Shown: positions 41,221 to 48,532 of the stretch, one piece after another
Layout of the letters: the number at the start of each line of letters is the position of its first letter
Position numbering within the stretch: the stretch's first letter is position 1
Assembly: GCA_016787345.1 (NCBI GenBank)
Contig: JAEUUU010000068.1
Span: 1-48,532 of the forward strand
Reading direction: 5' to 3'
Source: Saprospiraceae bacterium
GTDB taxonomy: Bacteria > Bacteroidota > Bacteroidia > Chitinophagales > Saprospiraceae
Length of the DNA stretch: 48,532 nucleotides
Notes under the pieces: model-generated
Seen by the model: only the letters and a program-made list of their open reading frames with translations
Database searches by the model: none
Told to the model about the DNA's origin: nothing
Made by a program: the position numbers and the translations under genes

Positions 41221-43527
41221 CTATTTCAACACGTAACTGATCCGGCCGCCGGCTTTTAGCCGAACGGCCCAGGCGTGGCGTTTGGCGTCGTATTTACCCA
41301 GTTCGGCCTTGCTCAGGCTGAAACGCTGGGTTTCGGTTTTTGAACCTGAAAAATCGCCCGTCACATACACCCAGCCCGTATTTTTTTCCGCTTCGAGTTG
41401 CAATTCGCGCAGGCGCCCGCCGGCCCGTACGGCGCTGACCAAAATCGCCCCGTCGGCCCGCAGGTGCTCGAACGATACGTCCTGCCAGTCGGCGGGTACG
41501 GCCGGGAAAACCTCGATTTGGCCCTTCCGGCTTTGCAGCAACATTTCCTGCACGCCCGCCGCAAAGGCGAAATTGCCTTCCAGCGTGACGGGCCGGTAGT
41601 GAAAATAGGAATATCCTTTTGCGGTCTGGTCGCCGTTGAGGTGAAACGAATTGACCGACACGAAGGCTTCTGCAAATATGCGCAGGGCTTCGCGCGCGCC
41701 CTCGCCGTCGCGGTTTCGGGCGCGCAGGTTGGCCAGCCAGGCAAAGGAATAGCCGGTCCATTGGCTGGTGCCGGCCGAGTCGAGCCGGGCCAGGGTGGCG
41801 TCGATTACTCGCTGCGCGGTGTCGTCTTCCGACCAGTCGATCAAACCCAGGGGATGGATCGCCATCAGGTGCGAAAAATGCCGGTGGCTGTGGCGATAAG
41901 GCAGGTCGGGGGCGATCATCAGGGCGCCGTCGGCTTCCACGGCCAGCGGCGGCAATTCGGCTGCCCGGCGGCGCCAGTGTTTGGCCTCTTTCGGCAACTT
42001 CATTTCGTCGGCCAGCTCGGCTGTTTTTTGAAAAACAAACAGGCAAAGCGCCAGATCGTAATTGGTCAGGGTGTTGGGCCACCAGGCTTGCTGAGTGTTG
42101 TCGTGTATCTCCGGCGACGACGACAGGGGCAAAACCCGATCGCCTTTTTGATCGATAAAAGTCAGTTGTTCGAGGTGGGTGGCAGTGCCTTTCAGCCAGG
42201 GCCAGGCGTGAAAACGCAGAAAGCGGCGATCGGCCGAATAGCGCCATTGCCAGTAAAAATGCTGCGCCAGCCAGGCCGAGGTCGTGGGCGAACAGGCATA
42301 TTGGATCCAGCCGCCCATGGGCTCGCCGGTCAGGGTCTCGACGCCGGGCACGTTCAGCCCCGTGGTGCCGAAATACCGGCGGGTATAGTCGAGGTGCGCC
42401 AGTTCGTTGCTTTCCAGATGCCGCCAGTAAGCGCTGGCCTCATCAAGATGGTTGGCTGTGTAGGCGGGCCAGTAGCTCATCTGGGTGTTGAGGTCGTGGT
42501 GGAGGTCGCCTTTCCAGGGCGGCAGCCGGCCGTTGTCGACGGTCCAGATGGCTTGCAGACTGATCATCGGCGCATCTTCGCGGGCGACACAACCAAACTT
42601 GTACATGTCGCGGTAGTACTGCCTTTCGATCAGCGAATCGGGCAGCCGCAGCGTCGATTTGCCCCAATAACCGGTCCACCATTTGCGGCTTTCTTCGAGG
42701 GAGCGGGCAAACCCGCGCGGCAGGGCGTCTTGCACGATTTCATGAGCGGTCGGAATATTGGGCTTTTGGGCAAAATGGCTGGAAATACTCCACACGCCTT
42801 CGATCCAGCCGTCTTTTTCCTGCCAGGCCAATGCCACTTCGTACGAAAATCCGCCGTAACAGATCTGGCGATAGACCAGCAAGTTTGGGCCCTGAGATTT
42901 CACTTCGCCTTGCCGGTATCCGAGCCGAACCAGGTCGTCGCCCTCCACGGAGCCGCCGGGAGCCGCCTTGGCGTCGCCCGAATAGGCCGGCGGGACCAGT
43001 TGAGGGGCGGCGTTCTCACTGCTTTTTACCCTGAACCAACCCTCGCGCCGGTCGGCATGTACGAAGGTTTCAAAAACCGGGTTGTTTTTCCTGCTCAGGG
43101 TCGTCAGTCCACCCGACAAATCGAGTCGACAGGAAACCGATAAGGGGTAGGGATTGGAAAATTCAAGCGCGGCGCCGGGGAGTTTGGTCGGTCCGGGTTC
43201 GCTTTCATAGGGCGAGTCGAAATAACGCTGCACGAGGCCGTAGTCGTTTTGCTTCACTTTCTCGGCTACCCAGGCATACCGGAATTCGGGCCGGTCGAGC
43301 CCGGCCATGGGCCGAAGGTCCCAGAGATCGGCGCGGTCAAGCGAGAGGCGCAGCCGGCCTTCGCGCTGCCAGACGAGACAGCCCATCAGGCCATTGCCCA
43401 TGGGCAGGCCTTCGTCCCAGCGACCGGGTACATTTTCAAAAACAAGATCGTGCTCCGGACGGGGCTGGGCCGAAACCATCAGGGGCGACAAGCACGCCAG
43501 TGTGAGGAGGAGTAGGAGGTGTTTCAT
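41221..43527 (-). CDS. Secreted GH95-like glycoside hydrolase
   Basis: The 768-residue product has a signal peptide (MKHLLLLLTLACLSPLMVSA, then Q) and the layout of GH95 enzymes: an N-terminal beta domain ('WDEGLPMGNGLMGCLVW'), a linker and an (alpha/alpha)6 barrel. The barrel carries 'GDLHHDLNTQMSYWPAYTANHLDEASAYW'. The C-terminal 'LEGNFAFAAGVQEMLLQSRKGQIEVFPAVPADW' occupies the place of the GH95 DGNFG region. GH95 members are inverting alpha-L-fucosidases or galactosidases. The Asn-x-Asn pair in the QMxYW motif reads D-L-N here, and the DGN Asp is Glu, so specificity or activity may differ. The partner enzymes of a fucan locus are not adjacent. Confidence 0.8.
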   Translation of the reverse strand: MKHLLLLLTLACLSPLMVSAQPRPEHDLVFENVPGRWDEGLPMGNGLMGCLVWQREGRLRLSLDRADLWDLRPMAGLDRPEFRYAWVAEKVKQNDYGLVQRYFDSPYESEPGPTKLPGAALEFSNPYPLSVSCRLDLSGGLTTLSRKNNPVFETFVHADRREGWFRVKSSENAAPQLVPPAYSGDAKAAPGGSVEGDDLVRLGYRQGEVKSQGPNLLVYRQICYGGFSYEVALAWQEKDGWIEGVWSISSHFAQKPNIPTAHEIVQDALPRGFARSLEESRKWWTGYWGKSTLRLPDSLIERQYYRDMYKFGCVAREDAPMISLQAIWTVDNGRLPPWKGDLHHDLNTQMSYWPAYTANHLDEASAYWRHLESNELAHLDYTRRYFGTTGLNVPGVETLTGEPMGGWIQYACSPTTSAWLAQHFYWQWRYSADRRFLRFHAWPWLKGTATHLEQLTFIDQKGDRVLPLSSSPEIHDNTQQAWWPNTLTNYDLALCLFVFQKTAELADEMKLPKEAKHWRRRAAELPPLAVEADGALMIAPDLPYRHSHRHFSHLMAIHPLGLIDWSEDDTAQRVIDATLARLDSAGTSQWTGYSFAWLANLRARNRDGEGAREALRIFAEAFVSVNSFHLNGDQTAKGYSYFHYRPVTLEGNFAFAAGVQEMLLQSRKGQIEVFPAVPADWQDVSFEHLRADGAILVSAVRAGGRLRELQLEAEKNTGWVYVTGDFSGSKTETQRFSLSKAELGKYDAKRHAWAVRLKAGGRISYVLK

Positions 43528-44038
43528 AAGTTGGACGGGTTTTGGGTTTTAGGTGTTGGGTTTTGGGTTTTGGCGAAAAGGTACATTTCTGCTCTCGGGA
43601 GCTGTCACGAGGCAAAGCCTCGCGCGAGCGGTGGTGTTGCGGGTGTTGGGTTTTGGCGAAAAGGTGCATTTCTGCTCTCGGGAGTTGTCACGAGGCAAAG
43701 CCTCGCGCGAGCGGTACATGGTTGACTAAAACGCGCATCATGCATACCCCGAGAGCAGAAATGCACCTTTTACCCAAAACCCAACACCAAATACCCAGCA
43801 CGTCATTTTCCGTGTGTTCAAGGAATAATCCCTGAATATGAAGCATACCCCGAGAGCAGAAATGCACCTTTTACCCAAAACCCAACTCCCAAAACCCAAC
43901 TCCCAAAAACCAGCACGTCATTTTCCGTGTGTTCAAGGAACAATCCCTGAATATGAAGCATGACTCGAGAGCAGAAATGACCCTTTTTGCCAAAACCCAA
44001 CTCCCAAAACCCAACTCCCAAAACCCAACTCCCAACAT
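43528..44038. repeat. Composite repeat region with five core copies and a six-fold G-tract heptamer array
   Basis: Next to the cocE-type stop, CCC tracts start at 43996, 44003, 44010, 44017, 44024 and 44031 (7-nt period; GGG on the coding strand). Two forward cores (near 43574-43600 and 43657-43683) read GGCGAAAAGGTGCATTTCTG, then CTCTCGGGAG, with one base varying. Each is followed by a 27-nt hairpin segment (43606-43632, 43689-43715; stem GAGGC-AAA-GCCTC). Three reverse cores lie near 43746, 43849 and 43963, the last two inside a direct repeat with the words GTCATTTTCCGTGTGTTCAA and AATCCCTGAATATGAAGCAT. No coding is supported. Confidence 0.85.
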
Positions 44039-45892
44039 CTATTTCATCATTAAAATGACCGACGAAGGGTGTTCCGGCGTGCAATAGATTCGGTGCATGG
44101 CTTTGATAAAATCCTCGTCGCGGGCCTGGTAAATGTCGATAAACTGTTGCGGGTTGCGGTCGGCCAGCGGGAACCAGCTGCTCTGCACCTGGATCATAAT
44201 CCGGTGGCCGGGCAGGAAGGTATGGGCGACGTCGGGCAGTTCGAATTTGACCTGGGTCGGCGTGTTGGGCGTGAATGCTTCGGGTTTTTCAAAACTGTTG
44301 CGGTAGCGCCCCCGGAAGATTTCGCCGCGCACCAGCATCTGATAGCCGCCCAGGGGCACGCCGTTTTCCCGGCCGCGCATCGTATCGGGATATACATCGA
44401 TCAGTTTGACTACAAAATCGGCGTCGGTGCCCGTGGTGCTCACCCAGAGGTCGGCGATGACGGGGCCGGTCACGGTCGTCGCCTCGCTGAGCGGCGCGGT
44501 GCTGAACGTTACGACGTCGGGGCGGCGGGCGGCGAAGCGCTGATCGTCGCACATGTACTCGCGGGTGCGGCTCAGGTGCACGTCTTCGGTATACGGCACG
44601 GGGTGCGCCGGATCGCTGACGTATTCGTGATAGTTGTTGCCCGCTTGTGGCGGACGGTTGCCGAGGCCGCGATCCGGCTGGAAAAAATACCGGGTCGGCC
44701 GGGCATTTTGAGGGGGCCACTGGGTGTATTGTTCCCAGCGGTTGGCGCCGGTGAGGAAAATGCTGGCTTCGGGCAGGGCGAGGGAGCCTTTGTCTTTGAG
44801 GTAGTATTCAAAAAAGGGCAGTTCGATGTTTTCCTGGTAATATGGCGAGGTTTTTTGTCCGAATACCACGTTACCCAGGCGTTCGCCGCCCGTGCGCGCC
44901 CAGCCGCCATGTACCCAGGGACCCATTACGATGCGGTTGCTGGCCGCCGCCGGGTTTTGCCCTTCGATGGCTTTGTACAGGTTCCAGGCGCCCCAGCAGT
45001 CTTCGGCGTCGAACAAGCCACCCACGGTGAGCACGGCCGGCCGGATGTTTTTCAGGTGCGGCCGAGGGTTGCGCGCCTGCCACCAGGCGTCGTAGTCGGG
45101 GTGCGCCATCAGGTCGTTCCAGAACGGAATGTTTTTCATGCCCAGTTTTTCGCTGAAATTGCGCAAAGCGCCGGTCCGCAGATAAAAATCGTAGTTGTCG
45201 GGTGTTTTCCAATCGGAAAAACCCGGCGAACCCTGCATCGTGGGTTCGGGGCGGGGTTTGCCGAAGCCGGAATAAAACGAAAAGGCATCCATCAGCATGA
45301 ACGCCCCGTTGTGGTGAAAATCGTCGCCGACAAACCAGTCGGTCACCGGCGCCTGGGGCGATACGGCCTTGATGGCCGGGTGGTTGGCCAGGATGGCCAT
45401 AGTGGCGTAAAAACCCGGATAAGAAATGCCCCACACACCCACGCGGCCGTTGTTGTTGGGCAGGTTTTTAACCAGCCAGTCGACCGTATCGTACGTGTCG
45501 CTGGCCTCGTCGACGTCTTTGGCGGTCTTTTTTTGCGGATTGTGTGGCCGGACGTCTTCAAAAACGCCCTCGCTCATGTAGCGTCCGCGCACGTCCTGAA
45601 ACACAAAAATGTACCCCGCGCGCACCATCGCCATGTTCTGGATGCGGTCGGAGAAAGCCCCGACCCCGTACGGCGCGCAGGAATACGGTGTGCGGCGTAA
45701 CATGATGGGGTATTGGCGCGTCTGGTCTTTGGGCAGGTAAATGGAAGTAAACAACTGCACGCCGTCGCGCATCGGGATCATGACTTCCCTTTTGTAATAA
45801 TTCTGGTGGAGAAAAAGCGAATCGGCGTTTTGCGCCCCGGCAAAAGCGGCCAGGGTACAAAAAATCAGGAGCAGCAGGCGAGTTTTTGACAT
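44039..45892 (-). CDS. CocE/NonD-family secreted hydrolase (X-Pro dipeptidyl-peptidase-like)
   Basis: This 617-residue serine hydrolase has a signal peptide (MSKTRLLLLIFCTLAAFAGA, then Q). The alpha/beta-hydrolase domain starts 'VMIPMRDGVQLFTSIYLPK', with the nucleophile S157 in 'GVWGISYPGFYATMA' and 'QDVRGRYMSEGVF'. The C-terminal jelly-roll domain ('VTFSTAPLSEATTVTGPVIADLWVSTTGTDADFVVKLID') is typical of glutaryl-7-ACA acylase and cocaine esterase families. In Bacteroidota these are periplasmic or secreted peptidases/esterases; the substrate is unknown. The G-tract array begins 5-6 nt after its stop codon. Confidence 0.92.
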   Translation of the reverse strand: MSKTRLLLLIFCTLAAFAGAQNADSLFLHQNYYKREVMIPMRDGVQLFTSIYLPKDQTRQYPIMLRRTPYSCAPYGVGAFSDRIQNMAMVRAGYIFVFQDVRGRYMSEGVFEDVRPHNPQKKTAKDVDEASDTYDTVDWLVKNLPNNNGRVGVWGISYPGFYATMAILANHPAIKAVSPQAPVTDWFVGDDFHHNGAFMLMDAFSFYSGFGKPRPEPTMQGSPGFSDWKTPDNYDFYLRTGALRNFSEKLGMKNIPFWNDLMAHPDYDAWWQARNPRPHLKNIRPAVLTVGGLFDAEDCWGAWNLYKAIEGQNPAAASNRIVMGPWVHGGWARTGGERLGNVVFGQKTSPYYQENIELPFFEYYLKDKGSLALPEASIFLTGANRWEQYTQWPPQNARPTRYFFQPDRGLGNRPPQAGNNYHEYVSDPAHPVPYTEDVHLSRTREYMCDDQRFAARRPDVVTFSTAPLSEATTVTGPVIADLWVSTTGTDADFVVKLIDVYPDTMRGRENGVPLGGYQMLVRGEIFRGRYRNSFEKPEAFTPNTPTQVKFELPDVAHTFLPGHRIMIQVQSSWFPLADRNPQQFIDIYQARDEDFIKAMHRIYCTPEHPSSVILMMK

Positions 45893-46041
45893 GGCAGTAA
45901 ATGTTGTTGGTCGGGAAATTTGCGCCCAAAATCGGGAATAAACTGCAATTCAAACTTTTCCGGAATTTTCCTGCAACCTCCGGCGTTCGATGTCTGTCTA
46001 TTGGTTCATCATTTTTTACTGACAATTCTTTTTTCAACGAT

Positions 46042-46380
46042 ATGAAAACGATCTTCTCTCTTTTGCTTTCCCTGACGCTCTCCGCAGCAGCGTTTGCCCA
46101 TACCGCCGCCTTCTTCCCGCAAACCGAAGTGGAAGTGGTCATCACCCAAAAACGCGTCCTGCTCATCACCGACGAACTGCCGGTCAAAAGCCTGGCCGTG
46201 CAGGTGATCGATGCCGCCAACCGCGTCGTCAAGGAAAAAAACTTTACCTCTAAAACCGCCGACTGGGCGCTCGATGTAAGCGACTTGCCCAACGGTACCT
46301 ATACCCTCCAGGTAGGCGATCAGGCCCCCGTCGCTTTTGTCAAAACCGACGCAGCCGGCGCCTTCCGCGCGACCCTCTGA
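46042..46380 (+). CDS. Small secreted protein, sorting-domain-like
   Basis: The 112-residue product has a signal peptide (MKTIFSLLLSLTLSAAAFA, then H) and a short beta-rich domain. 'AVQVIDAANRVVKEKNFTSKTADWALDVSDLPNGTYTLQVGDQAPVAFVK' resembles the strand pattern of Por/T9SS C-terminal domains (LPNGTYTLQV). Unlike those it stands alone and continues with 'TDAAGAFRATL', so it is probably a free periplasmic beta-sandwich protein. Function is unknown. An in-frame extension upstream to 45901 lacks a plausible start and was rejected. Confidence 0.75.
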   Translation: MKTIFSLLLSLTLSAAAFAHTAAFFPQTEVEVVITQKRVLLITDELPVKSLAVQVIDAANRVVKEKNFTSKTADWALDVSDLPNGTYTLQVGDQAPVAFVKTDAAGAFRATL

Positions 46381-46419
46381 CCCGACCAGATCGAATAACA
46401 CACATCTATGAAAACAAAT

Positions 46420-46456
46420 CAGGAGTCTTTCCGCGTGCGGAAAGGCTCCTGTTGTT
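46420..46456. terminator. Bidirectional terminator between convergent genes
   Basis: Arms 46420-46434 and 46437-46451 pair over 15 bp with one wobble (CAGGAGTCTTTCCGC with GCGGAAAGGCTCCTG). TTGTTT follows on the plus strand and ATTTGTTTT on the minus strand. Confidence 0.85.
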
Positions 46457-46473
46457 TGAAGGGTTGATAAGGT

Positions 46474-46911
46474 TTATTGGTGGGGCCAGTTTTCGCGGTG
46501 CATTTCAAATTTTACCTCCCCTTTGTTGACCATGCCGGCGCGCTGCCATCCCTGCCGCGTGTAAAATTCCTCGGCGCGGGTACCGGGCGCAGTTCCGAGC
46601 CAAACCGGCTTGTCTGTTTGGGAAAAATACCAGTCGAGCATCATCCGGTGCAGCTGTTTGCCGATGCCGGTGGATTCGTAGTCGGGGTGTACGAACAGGG
46701 CCCAAATGTTGTGCTCCTGCATATCTGCAATAGCAAAACCTGCCACCACATCTTCCACGACGCAAACCCAGCCCCTGCCGCGGCGGGTGATAAATTCGGC
46801 GCAATCGGCATCGGTCACCAGGCCGGGATCCGACAGGCGGTTTTCCCGAACGGCATTGCGCACGACCTGTATTCCGGGGATATCGTCGATAGTGGCTACA
46901 CGAAAGATCAC
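46474..46911 (-). CDS. GNAT-family N-acetyltransferase
   Basis: This 145-residue acetyl-CoA-dependent acetyltransferase begins 'MIFRVATIDDIPGIQVVRNAVREN'. The acetyl-CoA-binding motif A is 'WALFVHPDYESTGIGKQLHRMML'. 'EEFYTRQGWQRAGMVNKGEVKFEM' is the typical C-terminal motif B region. The substrate is unknown. It follows the lipoprotein gene by only 3 nt and is probably in the same transcript. Confidence 0.92.
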   Translation of the reverse strand: MIFRVATIDDIPGIQVVRNAVRENRLSDPGLVTDADCAEFITRRGRGWVCVVEDVVAGFAIADMQEHNIWALFVHPDYESTGIGKQLHRMMLDWYFSQTDKPVWLGTAPGTRAEEFYTRQGWQRAGMVNKGEVKFEMHRENWPHQ

Positions 46912-46914
46912 GTT

Positions 46915-47997
46915 CTAACGCCGTTTAAATGCCAGTGTATTGCCGCGCCCGCCGATCATCGACAGTTCGAGGGTTTGCGCGTTGGCCTTGACCACGGTGT
47001 AACAAACGATGTCCTGACCGATCACCGAGAGGCAAGGCGTCGGCGCCACGGGATTGCAGTCGGCCGGGCATTTGGGAAAAAACTGGTAAGACGCCTGCGT
47101 GGCCACTTTGCCGTCGTACGATTCCGTGTACATTCCGTTTTCGATGCGCAGGCTGGTTTTCGGGTCGTCGGTCGATACCCATTGGCCCGTGATAGCCTTT
47201 GCCATGCGGGCGTCGGCGCCGCTCAGGAAAGGATCGTCGTGCGATTCCTGGGTATAGGTACCGTCGGCACGCACGTTGTGGCCGAACCCGCAGCTGGCGT
47301 CGTCGCCTTCCAGGGTTTTGATGTCAAGGGTTTCGCGGCCGAATACGAATTGCAGGCGACAGACGCCGCCGTATTCGCTGGTCTGATACTCGTAGGTATT
47401 GACGCCCGTCAGTTTGGCCACGCCCTCCATCGAGCCCTGGTTGTGCGCCGGCGGACCCGCCACCACCGACAAACTGAAACGGATACTTTCAGCGCCGGCC
47501 ATGCTGACCCGGAGCTCGCCCGAACCGCCCTCGCCGGGCAATTCGTAGGCATACGTGCCGGTCAGGGCCAGGTAGGCCTCTTCTTCTTCCGGGGCGTCTT
47601 CGGCTTCGGCGGCAATGGCCAGGTGTTCGATCTCCTGGATCACCGATTTGGCCATTTCACCCAGTTTCGGGTCGTTTTCATAGGGTTTGGCAGCCGCTAC
47701 AATCGCCTGCTGCATGGCCATGCGCGTTTCAATGCTGCCGTATTTGTCCTGCAACAACACACTGTCGCGCAGCAAATACAACCAGCCGATCACGTGGTCC
47801 TCGCCCTTTTCATAGGTGGCGTTGAATTGCCCCAGCACGGCCTTGGGATTTGTTAAAAAGGCGTCTTTCACGGCCACGGCCTCGCCGACGCAGGCCGCGC
47901 TGCCGCATTGGGTGAACTTCGCCCAGGCGTCGGGCTCCTGCCGGCAGGCAATAAAAGTGAACAAGGAAAGGAAGAAGATGGAAAAGATGGTTTTCAT
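46915..47997 (-). CDS. Predicted lipoprotein of unknown function
   Basis: The 360-residue product has a lipoprotein signal (MKTIFSIFFLSLFTFIAC, lipobox Cys18). An N-terminal helical region ('AWAKFTQCGSAACVGEAVAVKDAFLTNPKAVLGQF', ending in an Asp/Glu/Ala-rich stretch near 'EDAPEEEEAY') leads into two lipocalin- or copper-sensor-like beta regions. These are 'LTGTYAYELPGEGGSGELRVSMAG' and 'ITGQWVSTDDPKTSLRIENGMYTESYDGK'. I do not recognise a specific family. It probably sits in the outer membrane facing the periplasm. The ATG at 47997 was preferred over an upstream extension to 48024 because it fits the signal. Confidence 0.8.
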   Translation of the reverse strand: MKTIFSIFFLSLFTFIACRQEPDAWAKFTQCGSAACVGEAVAVKDAFLTNPKAVLGQFNATYEKGEDHVIGWLYLLRDSVLLQDKYGSIETRMAMQQAIVAAAKPYENDPKLGEMAKSVIQEIEHLAIAAEAEDAPEEEEAYLALTGTYAYELPGEGGSGELRVSMAGAESIRFSLSVVAGPPAHNQGSMEGVAKLTGVNTYEYQTSEYGGVCRLQFVFGRETLDIKTLEGDDASCGFGHNVRADGTYTQESHDDPFLSGADARMAKAITGQWVSTDDPKTSLRIENGMYTESYDGKVATQASYQFFPKCPADCNPVAPTPCLSVIGQDIVCYTVVKANAQTLELSMIGGRGNTLAFKRR

Positions 47998-48107
47998 AAA
48001 TGATGATAGTAGATTTAAAATCAATTTGTTAAAAGGTTTTATTTCTTCAGATAGTCATGCAATTTTCCCGTTAAACGGCGCAATATCGCTTGAATTCAAT
48101 TGAGTAT

Positions 48108-48518
48108 CCCCCCGCCCCCCCCTGGGCAAACGCATTAAAATAAGAACAGACCGCCGTAGGTATGCAGGTGACTACCCCAAACATTTTTTGGGAAATCAGG
48201 CGGGCCGTTACAAGGGAGCAAAATCAGGTGTGCAAAGCAAAAAATCCGCGCCAATCCGTGTTGTCCGTGTCATCCGCGTGACTATCCACACTTCCGAAAC
48301 CTTCGAAAAAGAAACGAGGAAATACGAGGTATAAACAAGGATCACGGGGAATGGATAGCCACGCGGATGACACGGATGACCCGGATTGGCGCGGATTTTC
48401 AAAAGGGTTTTTCCTTTCCACAACATAAATGGTCAATAGGGTCTTTCCGAGCTCTTCCCGTATTTTCCTTTCCTAAGCCGATGAAGATTTTAATGCGTTT
48501 GCCCTGGGGGCGGGGGGC
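48108..48518. mobile_element. MITE-like element with terminal inverted repeats
   Basis: TGGGCAAACGCATTAAAAT-type sequence on the left (48123-48141, preceded by a run CCCCCCGCCCCCCC) is matched in inverse by ATTTTAATGCGTTTGCCC (48487-48504), followed by GGGGGCGGGGGG. The termini of about 32 bp enclose about 410 bp with no credible ORF. A non-autonomous transposable element is the likeliest reading, but no target duplication was established and the family is not recognised. Confidence 0.55.
48241..48399. repeat. 47-bp inner inverted repeat of the terminal element
   Basis: Arms 48241-48287 and 48353-48399 are inverted copies with about 4 mismatches in 47. They are built of 9-nt words (TCCGTGTTG, TCCGTGTCA, TCCGCGTGA). 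They lie within the element bounded by 48108 and 48518 and could form a long cruciform or RNA hairpin. Confidence 0.8.
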
Positions 48519-48532
48519 CGGTGGATCGTTTT

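Noticed and set aside
43528-44038. CRISPR-like array
   Set aside because: Units are inverted as well as direct, spacing is irregular, repeats hold G-tracts and hairpins, and there are no cas genes.
48208-48436. Two minus-strand ORFs of about 70 codons in the terminal element
   Set aside because: They translate the 9-nt word repeats (TR-M-TR-type pattern) in overlapping frames, with no support as proteins.

Overview
The window looks like chromosomal DNA of a Bacteroidota bacterium, most likely a GC-rich member of the Saprospiria/Chitinophagia side of the phylum. Evidence: promoter-like TAnnTTTG boxes and few Shine-Dalgarno sites, a type IX secretion (Por) C-terminal sorting domain on a 1177-residue repeat protein, a GWxTD-domain protein, a fused DAHP synthase/chorismate mutase, the carboxynorspermidine route to spermidine, and many secreted proteins whose signal peptide ends in A-Q. 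No phage, plasmid, CRISPR array or intact insertion sequence was seen. The genus call is inference.

Layout. 1-2.2 kb: end of proC, a CBS-pair protein, an SRPBCC protein and the pseudouridine synthase RluE. 2.2-6.5 kb (minus): a Phe/Tyr operon (prephenate dehydratase, aminotransferase, prephenate dehydrogenase, DAHP synthase-chorismate mutase), preceded by a leader peptide packed with Phe and Tyr codons and a strong terminator. 6.6-12 kb (plus): a GH29 fucosidase-type enzyme, a GH3-type acyl-adenylating enzyme and a MacB-type permease. 12.3-20 kb: LolA, RNase R, a Lys/Pro-rich secreted protein, a Tat-exported class V aminotransferase homologue, an enoyl-CoA hydratase/isomerase, a GH25 lysozyme and a TlpA-like thioredoxin. 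20-24.5 kb (minus): a secreted unknown and the giant T9SS repeat protein. 24.6-25.2 kb (minus): tRNA-Gly(GCC), then a tRNA-Leu(UAA) split by a 265-nt group I intron. 25.3-31.2 kb (minus): J-domain protein, Ppk1, DUF72, an OmpR-type regulator and carboxynorspermidine dehydrogenase. 31.3-39 kb: arginyltransferase-like protein, threonine aldolase, YidC, a DUF3293 protein, NspC, a 44-residue membrane protein and a POT peptide transporter. 39-48 kb: GWxTD protein, a GH95-like enzyme, a CocE-type hydrolase, small secreted proteins, a GNAT acetyltransferase and a lipoprotein. A MITE-like element with terminal inverted repeats closes the window.

Three things stand out. First, the self-splicing-type intron sits in the tRNA-Leu anticodon loop at the position used by cyanobacteria and plastids, with a near-identical guide sequence. 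Second, a classical attenuator controls the aromatic operon. Third, arrays of 7- or 8-nt words start right after the stop codons of many genes here. They are almost always in the same C-poor sense orientation, several can form G-quadruplexes, and they are paired as inverted repeats between convergent genes. Some arrays contain a conserved core and a small hairpin whose stem shows a compensatory base change between two loci.
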